From Plasmodium brasilianum (lineage: Eukaryota > Apicomplexa > Aconoidasida > Haemosporida > Plasmodiidae), in NCBI RefSeq assembly GCF_023973825.1, contig NC_090119.1, forward strand, positions 346,001-410,000: 64,000 nucleotides of DNA. The letters run 5' to 3'. The position numbers were made by a program, and so were the translations under genes. Below, piece by piece: positions 51,562 through 63,473 of this stretch. Position 1 is the stretch's first letter. Every line of letters starts with the position of its first letter. The notes under the pieces are model-generated. The model was given only the letters and a program-made list of their open reading frames with translations. It was not told the origin of the DNA and searched no databases.

Positions 51562-53292
51562 ATGGCTTACTTTTCTGATCTTTCTAAAAAATGTGAATTG
51601 GACGGATGTAGAAATCATGATTTTCTTCCATTTAAATGTGAATATTGCGGTTTAAATGTACACTTTAAAAAATAAAAAATAGTAAAATTCATACAAATAT
51701 AAAGTTATATATATATAATGAAATTAAAGTTGTAAAGATTACAAATACCTGTTTTAGTAAACAAGTGAAAAAAAAATACATATATATCAAAATATAGAGT
51801 ATATAAACAACTGTAAGAAACTTTATGATTTATTTTTTCAAAAAAAGGAAGAAAAAACAAAAACGAAAAAAAAAAAAAAAAATCGTTTATAAATATACCA
51901 TTTTATTTTACTTATTGCTGTTGTAACACATTTATTTTATATGTCTTTTCACTCATACAGTTTTGCGAATTTCATAGAAAAGTTCAAGAACATACTTGCT
52001 CCAGGTTAAAAAATATAGATTTAAATAAAGTTGTATTATGTGAATACTGCGACCTGGTTCTACCTGATGTAAGCTAAAAAGTGAAGAAACCTTAAAAATC
52101 AGTTTTGCTGTGATGAAAATGGAATACATGGGATTTATATATTTATGTGCACATATATAAATATATAAATATAAATACGTGCCTATATACATATACGTGT
52201 ACTTATATATATATATATATACATACTTACATTCGCGTATGTGCTGTAAGTGTCAAGACATGGGGCAGATTTCGCATGTAAATTATCTTTCTCATTATGC
52301 GTTCATATCATTCTCAAAGATGTGTATATCATTAAATAATACATACTCTTTTTATGAATACGTAGAAGGAGGAAGAAATAGAAAAGCATTTAATTTATAA
52401 GTGTTCATATAAAAAAAAGAAAAGGACCATAATTATATGTAACAAAAAAGGCTGTAAAACTGTAATGAATTAAAAAAAAAAAAAAAAAAAAAAAGGAAAG
52501 CAAAACAAAGTAAAAGAAAAGAATGATTATTTTCCTTCAAATTAGAACTACATAAATATGAATTAACACATATCTAAGAGAAATTGAAATGTGATCATAT
52601 TGTCACTTTACATTTTTTTTTTTTTTTTTTAAATATATACAGTTATGCAATTTACCTGTACATGCAATAAAAAAAAAAAAAAAACATTCTTCTTATTCAA
52701 AACTTAAACTTTTCAGGTTTTGAATGACATTAACAATTACATTTGTAAGAAATGCAAAAAGAACTTTTGCTTGCCTCATAGATATTCTGATGCACATGAA
52801 TGTGGCAAAGAGTATACTGAGAAAGGCTTTTTTGAAAGTAATCCGGAAGTTTTAAGAATATTTACTATATTCGAAATGTGCATGTTGCATATTTTTTTAT
52901 TATTCCTTATTCTCATGTACCTTTTTAGATTTCGTTTCGTGCCATATTATTCCGCTTGCAATTTATTACATCCATTTCCGCTTCATTTTATATTCTCCTT
53001 TCTTTTTTTGCAATAGAATTTTTTTTTTTCTTCTAGGGAACAGTGGCTATAAAATAGCCAAATATGAAAGAAATTCTTACAGCAAAACGAACAAAAAAAA
53101 TAAGGTTATTTTAATTTTTGCTTACGATATATGTATATGTAAACTCTATCCACATTTCAAGTGTTTGCACAAATGAATAAAACTTATTATTATTATTATT
53201 ATTATTTTTTTTTTTTTTTTTTTTTTTTCAATGTATAATCTTTTAATATTAATTTTTAGAAAAAATGGGGAAAATGCTGCTCAGTTCAATGA
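51562..53292 (+). CDS. tandem AN1-type zinc-finger protein (ZFAND1/ZFAND2-like), five exons
   Basis: Exons 51562-51657, 51961-52068, 52717-52837, 53037-53104 and 53260-53292 join to 426 nt (141 residues) with GT...AG introns and one phase, ending at TGA 53290-53292. The first AN1 finger spans exons 1-2: CELDGC, FLPFKCEYCGLN, FCEFHRKVQEHTC. The second spans exons 2-3: LCEYCDLVLPD, YICKKCKKNFCLPHRYSD, AHEC. Both fit the C-x2/4-C, C-x1/2-C, C-x4-C-x2-H, H-x-C order of AN1 domains. The tail is Lys/Asn/Tyr-rich and ends KKWGKCCSVQ; Cys-Cys near the end suggests possible lipid modification, reminiscent of the C-terminal prenylation of ZFAND2B, though CCSVQ is one residue longer than a CAAX box. Known ZFAND1/2 proteins (yeast Cuz1) link p97/Cdc48 and the proteasome in arsenite and protein-stress responses. 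The third-exon frame reads on past the donor into 100 unspliced hydrophobic residues, which I reject. Confidence 0.9.
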
Positions 53293-54516
53293 CACAGTGC
53301 AATGCTGGATACGCTTATTTATTTGTGTCCGCATACACATATTTACGCATGTGCCTGTTAATATACACATTCGTCCATAAATATACAGATTCTTTAACTA
53401 ATATACTCATTTGCCAGTTTATTTACAGATGAGCTACTATGTTTATTTGGGAATGTGCTATTTTGTTCATGTTGTTTATGCTCAATTTTGTTTATTTTTA
53501 TTATGTTTATGTTTTATTTTGTTTCATTTAGTTTCCCTTCCCATTATATTGTCATATGCTCTTCATCTCTGCCGTATTCTTTTGTTCATCATCATTATTC
53601 GCTTACTTCACCATCTCTTTTTAGTTGTTAATATATAACTTTATTTTCTTGTTACTCTTAATATGTTTTTAGTTTTTATTTTATTTGAGGCAAAACATTT
53701 CTGACCTGGTCAGAAATATCGAATTCTCATTTTTATCTAAATGGGCCCTATTTGGTACAATTTTGGTCAATTTTAGCCAGTTTTAGCCAATTTTTAACTA
53801 ATCATTAGTAATAAAATAATAATATTAGTATCAATAGTGGTAATCATAATAATAATGGCAATAATAAAATTAATAAATAAAAAGGAAAGAATGTAACATA
53901 AGTTTTTCGAATGGATTGTAGAAATCAAATTTTATATCGTTTTTAAAACATTAAGTAAGATAAGAAGAATTCAAATGATAAGATAATTTAAAATGAGATG
54001 ATAAATTAAAATGATAAGAAAGATTAAAACGTGAAGAAAGATTAAAACGTGAAGAAAGATTAAAACGTGAAGAAAGATTAAAACGTGAAGAAAGATTAAA
54101 ACGATAAGAAAGATTAAAACGATAAGAAAAATTAAAACGATAAGAAAAATTAAAACGATAAGAAAAATTAAAACGATAAGAAAAATTAAAACGATAAGAA
54201 AAATTAAAACGATAAGAAAAATTAAAACGATAAGAAATTATAAAATGCTAAAAAAAATAAAAATAATGAAGGAAGAAACTTGTTTTTAACTTCAATGAAA
54301 ATGCAAAAAGGGGCCACTAGGACAGTAGCTTCGAAGTTTTAACAGCAAAATTTATATAAACTCATTTACCACTGTTCACGTGTAAGCAGAAATGTACATG
54401 CACACATATGTATATGTGTAGGTATATGTACACGTATATGTATATACACATGTACATGTATGTGTGTATTTTTTTTTTTTTTTTTTTAAAGTGAAAATGG
54501 GGGTGGAGGGAAACAT
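53293..54516. other. convergent intergenic region with an 18-bp array
   Basis: From about 53998 to 54240 there are some fourteen copies of an 18-bp unit that drifts from gaagaaagattaaaacgt to gataagaaaaattaaaac in two homogeneous blocks. Further up, 53330-53640 is T-rich with atttatt/tttgttta motifs and open frames of Phe/Leu/Cys that look non-coding. Purine-strand content is strongly skewed across the array. No gene is supported. Confidence 0.6.
53998..54240. repeat. 18-bp purine-rich minisatellite
   Basis: Fourteen or so tandem units arranged as a block of gaagaaagattaaaacgt followed by a block of gataagaaaaattaaaac. The sharp switch between two homogeneous sub-arrays suggests repeated local amplification. 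Confidence 0.9.
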
Positions 54517-57500
54517 CTAAGTAGGAACCTTCCTATTTTGAAAGTTAAAAAACTTTCTGACCCTGTTATAAAGTCGTTCACATAAAACATATTTTGATAT
54601 TAAAATGTTAATAGCAATATTTAAAATGTTCAAAAAAATAAATTTTATTTTATGCCCAGTGCTGAGTATATTATTTCCATTTGGTCCATAAAAACTTAAG
54701 CCACTTGCTGAATAGGAAATTGCATCCAAAATTTTGATTTTTGTTCTTTTTGAAACTTCGTCATTGCAATTCATGCGAAACAGACAAGTTAGCTTGTTGG
54801 GTCCTCCGACTGTCAAGTATAGTAAAAAGACGTTTATTAGGCAATAATACCTGCAAAAGGGGGGAGGAGGGAATAAAAGGTAATAAAAGATGTAGTATCG
54901 TGGAAATAGGATAAGATGCGTGGAAGTATGATGAATAAAGAGATGGGCGGACGGCATATAATACCAGAATGGGTAGCAAACATAACAATGAAAACTTAAG
55001 GAAATATGTAAAAACGTGGGTGCATGCAAAGGTAAGGCGGAAGACGTGTTGTGGCGGATTGCTGCAGCGAATGGCAGTTAGATGTTCATGTACTTACGTC
55101 ATAAAGGTATAATTGGTAAAAATGTGCTTCCTGTATTTTCCTCCAAATGTGAGTATAAGGGCACTATTTACAATTTGAAAACAAAACCAAATACATGAGA
55201 GAAAACTCTCATAATTATCACTCATAAGCCACCATGACGATTTTGGTGCTGACGTGTTCATGTCATATGAAGATGGTAAATCATATATATAAAAAAATTG
55301 AAAAATTATTAAATAAAAGAAAAAAAAATTGACAATAAGTGTGCATAATAAAGAAAGAATAGTCTGTGCACCAACAATACTGGATGTTGGTGTTTGTGTT
55401 TTTAATTTACAAGCTGGTTTTGATAATGTCATTGATTTGGCTAGTAATAATAAAATTATATTATCAAAAAATAAATACCCATATTCTGACATGACAGCAT
55501 GAGCATTCATAAATAAAACAATTTTTATTATTGAAATCATAAAACCGTAGAGAAGCATATATTTATAGCAATTTATAGAGGTAACTAAACAAGCTCTTCC
55601 TTCTCTTAATATATCAATAACACTTTTTAAATTTTCATTTTTACTACTAAAAGGTGAAACAATAGATGAATCGGAATTTGATAAAGCTAAACCTGCATGA
55701 GAAATTTTTAAAGCACCACAATCATTACTTCCATCTCCGCACATACCACATATGTAATCAAATTTTATGAAGTCTCTAATAATTTCCATCTTATTATTCG
55801 GGGTTAGTCTTGAAAATATGCGAATTCTTAACAAAAAATTTTTGTATCCTTCTGGATTTTTGCTAACGCAAAATTGGTGCTGTGACTGCGGCTGCTGCTT
55901 CTGTTTGTGCTGTTGTTCCTCTTCTTCCTCCTCTTCTAAACTTCTTATATGAAATATATGAGATCTTACATGTTTGTACGCTTCACCGGTTAGTATTATT
56001 TCCTTATATATATCTTTATACAGTACAAGATTCGTATCAATTTTATTATCATTTTGGATATTTACAAATCTTAACTCGTTGTTTAACACATATCCATAAA
56101 CTATTATATTTTCTTCTACTCGATCCTCTTCACTCCCTTGAGTAGATAATATATTATTTTCCTCCAAATGTTTTTGATCTACGGGATTCATATATGAATA
56201 TTCATTATTCCCCCTCCCCTTTTTGTTGTTCACATATGTGTTATGATTCCTGTTGTTGGAGGTGTTACCATATGGACAACTCTCCCTACCACGTTCTCCT
56301 GCATTCGCATTGCTTCTTTCCCCCTCGTTCGGGGAACGGGACAGTAACATCATATTTTCATCGTCACTCTCTTGATCCTTGTTGCCTTCATATTTCTTGT
56401 TCAATGCAGAGTACTTATGAGCATTGTTTTTATTAGGATCCTCTTCTTTTTCAATTTTTTTTTTTTTCTCATTTTTTTTTTGACTTTTTTGTTCATTCTG
56501 GTTATGCATAAAGTTAGATGAGTAGTGATGACTTCCTTCCTTTCCCTTGTTTGATTTGAGGAAATTTTCAAACGACAAAAATTTGGTTTCATTTGAACGG
56601 TATGCATTTTCACTTGGGAGGTATAGATGTTCCTTTTCATTATCAATTTCTTTTTCCCCTATATTTTTTGCAAAATCCGATGCTGTACTCGAATCAATAC
56701 TTAACGTAAAAAAGGATTCATAAAAATTTATATTATTAAATAAGCCTATTCTATTACCAACGTATAAACAGTTATATGCGTTATCTCCAGTTAAGATAAC
56801 CGGTCTAATGGAAGAACTCTTTAAAGTCTGAATTACACTCTCTGCATCTTTCTTTATATGATTACTGAACATAATTAATGACAAGAAATTCATATTCTTT
56901 TCTAATTCTTCTCTAGAGAGAAGTAAAACTTGTTCATAGGATGGATTATAAATAATTTTAAAAGCTAAAGCAATAACATAAAAACCATTTTTACTATATT
57001 CTTGTTCTTTTTTTTTGAAAAAGTATAATTCCTCATTTTTAACACATTTCTGATAAATTTTATCAAATGAACCTTTTGAAAAAACAGTAAAAAATTTTTC
57101 CTTAAAATCAAAATTACCATAAGCTAATGTTGTAGAAGTTTTTGTATAATAATCGAACTCAAACATTTTTAAAATATCGAAATATTTGTATGTGTTATTT
57201 ATCCTTAATGACACTCTTTTTATATCCATATTATGTTTATTTGTGTAATTCGTAATCATCATCTCTGTTGCTTCAAACAACTTCTTGTCAATTTCGTTTC
57301 CATAAATATTGTTATTGTCATAGTATACACACGAACTGCCAGCTAGTGCATAAATTAGTAGATGATAATTTGAGGGAGTATTTTTAAGAGTAACCTTGTT
57401 TGTCCACATCAACTTACTATTATACAGAAGAGACGTTACTGAGTTCATCGACGAATTCGAATTGTTAAAGAGGCTACTTCTTATGGGGGCATATTCGTTA

Positions 57501-60500
57501 TATTCGCGTTCGTCCTTGCTACTCCGCTTCTTATCTACGCTTTTGTCCATGCTACTCTGCTTGGCATCTTCCCCTTTTTCATTACAACTTTTCTCACTGT
57601 TCAACTTCTTCTCTTTCCTTTGTTTTTTTTTTTTTTTTGCGCAATGCACCCCGTCGATAAGATCCGGGACAATATTAATTAAAACGTCTTGTTCGTCCTT
57701 TATATCCTTTTTGTGGTCTAAGCATGTGTTATCAGTACTTGACTTGTCGTGTTCCCCTCCATATAGCCTTCCATCCATATTTACATTTCTAACATGTGCT
57801 ATATCATCTATTAGATTATTCTGTTCTATTCTTTTTTTGAGCTCTTCACTATTTACATTATTTTTTTTATCCTGTAATGTATATTGGTATGTCTTTCCCT
57901 CGTAAGGTTTCTGCTCTTCCATTTCATCATAACTCTGAAATATGTCTTCACTGGATGTTCGGCTATTTTTCTCGCGCATATTAAAACTGGGAGATTTATC
58001 CCTCTTCTCCTCCTTCTCCTCCTTCTCCTTCTCCTCCTCCTCCTTCTCCTTCTCCTCCTTCTCCTTCTCCTCCTTCTCCTTCTCCTCCTCCTCCTTCTCC
58101 TTCTCCTCCTCCTCATCCTCATTCGTTTCCTTTTTTTCGTTATGCAGAACATCATTCGGGGCAAGTTTCTCATCTTTCCCCTTCGTTTTATCCCCATTAA
58201 CCATATGTGTCATATGTTTCTCTTTGTACGAAATTCTGACTTGTTCAGTTTTTTCCCCATCCACGTTTTCTGCACCCCTTGCGTTGTCATTACTAGAGTA
58301 GAAGGAGCGCCTTGAGTTGCTGCGACTGTGGCTTCGATTGTGGGAGCGGTCTGGATAGGGGTCGATGATGTGGTTACTTCCGCTGTTGTCGTTGTTAGGT
58401 TCGCTCTTGTCTACTTCTATCTCGTCTACTTCGCTTTTGTTGTAGACTTCTCTCTTGTCTACTTCGCTCTTGTCTACTTCTATCTCGTCTACTTCTATCT
58501 CGTCTACTTCGCTCTTGTATGCTTCTCTTTTTTTGCAGCCCCCGATTTTTGCGAACCCAGTTCTCTGGTAACCCTGAGTAACAGATTTAGAACTAGGAGC
58601 GATGAAAGAAGAGGGTCTTTCACATTTCATATCATACACATCATCAATCATGCCCCTGTTGAAAGGACCTTTTTCTGTTAAGTTTATTTTCTTTTCAGTC
58701 AAAATATTATTACAAAAGTGCACACCTGAGAATTCTATGTTATGATCTGTTAATGTTCCAGTCTTATCAAAAAAAAAAATTCGAATTTTACCGCATATAG
58801 GTATTCTAGATGGAGCTATACAACAAATGTTTTTTTCTTTTTTTAATCTATTAGTAGATATATTTAATCCTATATTTAAAACTACTGGTGTCCAAACAGG
58901 TAAAATTTGTGATAACGTTCCTAGTGTATAGAATATGGATGTCATGTTAAGGCCTAAATAACGTATTTGAAAATATAGACATATCAAACTAAATAATATA
59001 GTAAAGACAAAAACTATTGGAAGCTGAGAATCGTATTTGAACAGTAATGGGTTAGGAAATAATACATTCTGCATGTACTTCCCTTTATATGTGTATATAC
59101 TCACATTAATTACTATTGCGTATATATTATCTGAAAAATTTAAAGTTGATATGACTTCAGTCCCAGCGTACAGAAGGTTATTTGCTCTATATCGATGCCC
59201 ACTTGGTTTATGGAGACCCCGAGAATTTCCGCTGCAACTACCATTACTGCAACTTCCACTTCTTCTCCTTCTTCTGCTTCCGCTGCTGCTACTTCCCATT
59301 CTGCTAATATCATTCTTGACTCCCATTTTGTTACTCCTTGGGCTTGCTTCGAAACTCCTTTTTACTCTTTTGGCGTACTTGTTGTGATTATTCTCTAAAG
59401 AGGAGGATTTATGGGGGGCTCCCAACATGTGAGAAGCACCGGACTGATCCGCATAACTCATATCAAACGAGTTAGGCCCATTCATACCTCTTTTCCAGTT
59501 CATACCGCTATCCCCACTCGGTACGCACGCTTTCTTCATTGGCCTCGATTCCCCTGTTAACAAACTTTCGTCCACTAGGACATGGCCAGTTAATAATATG
59601 CAGTCACATGGAATGGTCATCTTGGGGGTAATAATAATTATATCCCCAATAGTTAAATTGTTCGATGGAATTTGTTGTACTACTGAATTTCTATACACAG
59701 TCACTACAGTATTATTGTTAGCTTGAATATTATCAAAAATTTCTTTTTTATTTTTCTGATTTTTTAAAATTTTTCTTACAACGGTTAGCAGAGATATGAC
59801 TATCCATATAATGGAAGTAATTATTTCTTTCCAAAAAAAATTTTTATATGTTATATATAACTGAAACATGTATATACCATCTAACAATTCTCTTCTCATG
59901 TTTGTAAAAAAAGAGAAAATTTCTAGGTGGATGTTGTTATACCCATATTCGTTTATGTTGTTAATAATTTCATTATTGTTTAGTCCACCTTTTTTTAATA
60001 TATAATTAAAATCTAAACTATTCACTTTTTCCTTTATTCTACAGGATATATTGTAAAAGGCGTCCTTCTCTTCATTGTATACATATTTCATGCTTCTAAA
60101 GAAGAAGTACCTTATATTCTCTTCATTTGTTCGAACTCGTATTTTGTACACTTTTAGCATTTTTTCCTTAGGTATTCTTCTCACTTCAGTACTATGTTGT
60201 TGTCGTTTTACATATCGATGTTGTGGTTGATAGTGATTATTATCGTTGTTATCCCCCCTTTCTATTTTTTTTTTTATTTTTTTTGTTTTCATGTGCTTTT
60301 TGACTGTGGTATCTTCTGCACTCATATTGTTATCATACTTTTTGTTCCTCAAATGATTCATATCTGTGTTATCTTTTGAGTTAATAAAATTTTTGATCAT
60401 ATTTAAATATGAATGGTATACGTTTAAGAATACGTAAAAGTGCTTACTCAATACTGTAATGCAATTTTTAAAAAACAAATTAGCTAAATTAAAAAATTGT

Positions 60501-61066
60501 TTATATATATCTCTATATACATTTATATATTCTTCATTTTTTGTATAGACTAATACGTAATCACTGTCTTTAAGAAGAGCTGGTTTCAAAAAGAAACTGT
60601 GCATGTGTCTTCTGACTATTAGTATACTATATGTAATTATAAAACTTAGCAGGAAAAAAATAAAAAAAATTAAGGCTCTATCATTCCATAATATTTCATG
60701 ATTTTCATATATACAATATTCATTACCTATTAATATTATAATAATTATATGTGTTAAAACATACAAAAAGATAGAAATATTTTTTAGCAAAAAACCAATG
60801 ACACTATTTTTATATCCTTCTTGTCTTACTATAACTTCATCACATGATTCAGATTCATATATAAAATTAAAAAATTCTGTGTTTTCATTTTTGCATATTC
60901 CTTCATTATATTTCCATCGATGTTTTTTATTTATTTCCTGTTGATAATGTTTCTTCCAAATATACCAAACCAAAAAATATATCAACAAAAATGTGTAAAA
61001 AAAGCATATATACTTTAGCTCATTGTAGTCAATTAATAGACTATCAGACTTGCAAAATTTTATCAT
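54517..61066 (-). CDS. P5-type cation/polyamine-transporting ATPase, two exons
   Basis: Exon 1 (55098-61066) starts at ATG 61066; the frame runs nine bases further to a TTG. It ends at a GTAAGT donor in phase 2 and joins exon 2 (54517-54850) behind a pyrimidine-rich cttttgcag acceptor, giving 2,100 residues. P-type landmarks: actuator-loop VDESLLTGES near residue 500, phosphorylation site FFFDKTGTLTD near 768, hinge MCGDGSNDCGALK near 1778. The DCGALK variant is characteristic of P5 ATPases such as ATP13A2 and yeast Ypk9/Spf1. Extra N-terminal hydrophobic segments before the actuator domain also fit P5. The M4 segment reads QILPVWTPVVLN, not the PPALP of animal P5B members. Large charged inserts interrupt the actuator and nucleotide domains, including a long Glu/Lys repeat near residues 990-1030. 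Exon 2 supplies the last two membrane helices (INVFLLYLTVGGP; FIFLNILNIAINILI). Substrate is unknown. Confidence 0.95.
57995..58118 (-). repeat. Glu/Lys-coding triplet repeat in the P5 ATPase
   Basis: A run of ctc/ctt/cct triplets on the plus strand encodes about 40 residues of EEEKEKEE on the minus strand. It lies in the insert between the phosphorylation site and the nucleotide-binding core. Leu- and Ser-rich plus-strand frames and an Arg-rich minus frame over it are shadows. Confidence 0.9.
58408..58525 (-). repeat. 15- to 18-bp coding repeat (EVDEIEVDKS) in the P5 ATPase
   Basis: Units of gtagacgagatagaagta type encode EVDEI / EVDKS / EVDKR motifs, about seven in tandem, between the phosphorylation motif and the acidic Glu/Lys tract. 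Confidence 0.8.
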
Positions 61067-63473
61067 TTTATTCAATACTTGTATGTGAATGGGTTGGTAA
61101 TCCTTTTTTTTTTGTAGGAGAGGGGGGCAGGAGGGATCATAAAACTAGATTTGCTTTTGCCTATCGAGTTTGTCCTTCTTTTTGCATATGCACACTTGGG
61201 AGTGAATACTATTTTGGGAGTGAATACTATTTTGGGAGTGAATACTATTTTGGGAGTGAATACTATTTTGGAAGTGAATACTATTTTGGAAGTGAATACT
61301 ATTTTGGAAGTGCCTACTCAATCTGATTGCTCATATACGTGTTGTTAGTTTTATTTCTCTTATGTAATCCTCTTTTATTGTATGTACTTGTATTATTATA
61401 TGCATGAACGACTTTTATGTGCAACCGCTATTGGTTTCTTTATATTTATACCCTGCTCTTCGCACAATTGTTACTCTCCTTTTTTTGCTATTATGCTATT
61501 ATGCTATTATGCTTTTATGCTATTATGTTATTATGTTATTATGCTATTATGCTATTATGCTTTTATGCTTTTGTGCTTCTTTGTTTTGTGCTTTTATAAT
61601 CCTCAGTTTTTTTCCCCTCCAAACATAACAAAAGAGCGTACATTTGAGAGTAACACGAGACGACGGGTTAGTCTACCCGTGTACAACTTTATGAAAATAA
61701 TTTATGAGTAATATTTTAAAAATCAAAACACAGAATATAACGAAAAAAAAAAAAAAATATACTGTCATCACTCCAAAAAAGGGCAAAAAAACAAAGATGT
61801 TCTCTTATCCTACATATAATATGTAGTATGAACTATATATGTATTATGAACTATATATGTACTATGAACTATATATATATTATGAACTATATATATATTA
61901 TGAACTATATATGTAGTATGAACTATATATATATTATGAACTATATATGTAGTATGAACTATATATGCATTATGAACTATATATGTAGTATGAACTATAT
62001 ATGCATTATGAAATATATATGTAGTATGAACTATATATGTAGTATGTAATATATATAATAAATAAAATATAGAGCAAATTTAAAAAAAAAAAAAAAAATA
62101 GCTAAATGAAAAACAAAAAAGTGAACAACGCTTTATATCTTGTACTGATGTAGTAAACACTGAAAAATTGTGGGCATCCAAGTGAGTAAAAAGGGAGATG
62201 CAATTAGAATGAACTGTTAGTTCGTCCGTTCGTCGTTTATTTGCTTGTGTTTTATTTTTTATTTTTTTTATTTTTTTTTTTTTTTTGCTTAGATTTTCCC
62301 ACGGTAATTTGTTGGAAGAACACTATGGCGTAAGATAAAAAAAAAAAAAATGATAGCCGTAAAATAAGGATGTATTTTTGTTCACTTTAAAAAAACAAAA
62401 AGCAGTTTTAGGTAATTCGACATATAGGAAAACGCTCTACTGATAAAATGCACATACATCTTCTCGTCCTACATGGACATATAACACATACCCATGTGCG
62501 TATGCACGTGCGAGTACAGATACACGTACAGATAAATTATCGATGCTTCGGTTAACAAAGGAGATTATTCGGATTGTCCCAAAGAATGGTAAGAAGCAAA
62601 TGCTGTTTGTAGCTACCACGACTTGTAGCTAACATGATTTGTCACTACCACAAGTAACTTTAAAAAAGTAAGCAGCTCGAGTTATTCTACATGAATACAA
62701 ATAATAAATTCTGGCAGATGGAATGTTTAAAAAATAAAAAAAAAAAAAAAAAAAATAAATAAAACACCTGTCAATATTATTGTACATGTATTCATTTATA
62801 TATCGTATATAAATATCTCCATTAAAAAGGAGTTGATACATTTAGCCAAAAGGATTATTTACTTCTATTTTTTTCTTTTTCTTTTTCTTTTTCTTTTTTT
62901 TTTTTTTCTTTTTTTTTGTTTATTTTTTTCACTCATCGAATTGTAGGCAGTAATAAAATAGTTTAGCATATTTTTTTTTTTTTTCCCTCTCCCCATTTAC
63001 CATAATTGCTTTAAAAAGAAGCACAAAAACAAATGGTTCATTAACAATAGGGGGGGAGAGGTAAAAAAAAAATTAAAATGTATATTAAAAAGAATATATA
63101 TGAGAAAAATTATGACTTGTTCATAATATTTTTTGGAAATCACTTACTATGATAGGCATACTGAATAGATGAAAAGTATGTGTATAATATAGTAAAGAAG
63201 AAGAAGAAGAAGGAGAAGGAGAAAAAAAAGTTAAAAGTTAAAGCTGAAAGGTAAAAGTTAAAAGTTAAAGCTGAAAGGTAAAAGTTAAAAGTTAAAGGTT
63301 GAGTATAGATACAACTGGGCAAGGGGCAAGTGAGTATAACGATCTTTTAGTAGTACACCCTAAACGGAAGAACAAAAAAAAAAAAAGAAAAAAAAAAAAA
63401 AGAAAAAAGGAACGATAGAGCAACGGAGAAGTGCCTAATACTTTGGAAATAAATCAGCCAGTGCTTACGTAAA
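61067..63473. other. divergent intergenic region with three 10-18-bp arrays
   Basis: About 2.4 kb between the P5 ATPase start and the next plus-strand start. It contains 18-bp units gggagtgaatactatttt at 61197-61312 (six or seven copies), short atgctatt-type repeats at 61488-61572, and 18-bp units atgaactatatatgtagt at 61825-62050 (about twelve copies). Poly-A/T runs occur at 62081-62098, 62262-62287, 62737-62757 and 62880-62920. Near 63195-63300 there are aaaagttaaagctgaaaggt repeats. Weak open frames result from these arrays. A shared promoter is likely; no motif was assigned. Confidence 0.6.
61825..62050. repeat. 18-bp minisatellite atgaactatatatgtagt
   Basis: About twelve units with alternating endings (gtagt, gtatt, gcatt, atatt). 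Open in one frame as MNYICS/MNYIYI, but flanked by AT-rich DNA with no splice or termination context of a gene. Confidence 0.9.

Noticed and set aside
52838..53016. Read-through of AN1 exon 3 into about 60 hydrophobic residues (FLLFLILMYLFRFRF)
   Set aside because: A good GTAATC donor at 52838 joins in phase to exon 4; the read-through is T-rich intron sequence.
61825..62050. Possible repeat-only protein MNYICSMNYIYI
   Set aside because: Pure 18-bp minisatellite, no non-repeat coding flank; the frame ends as soon as the array ends.
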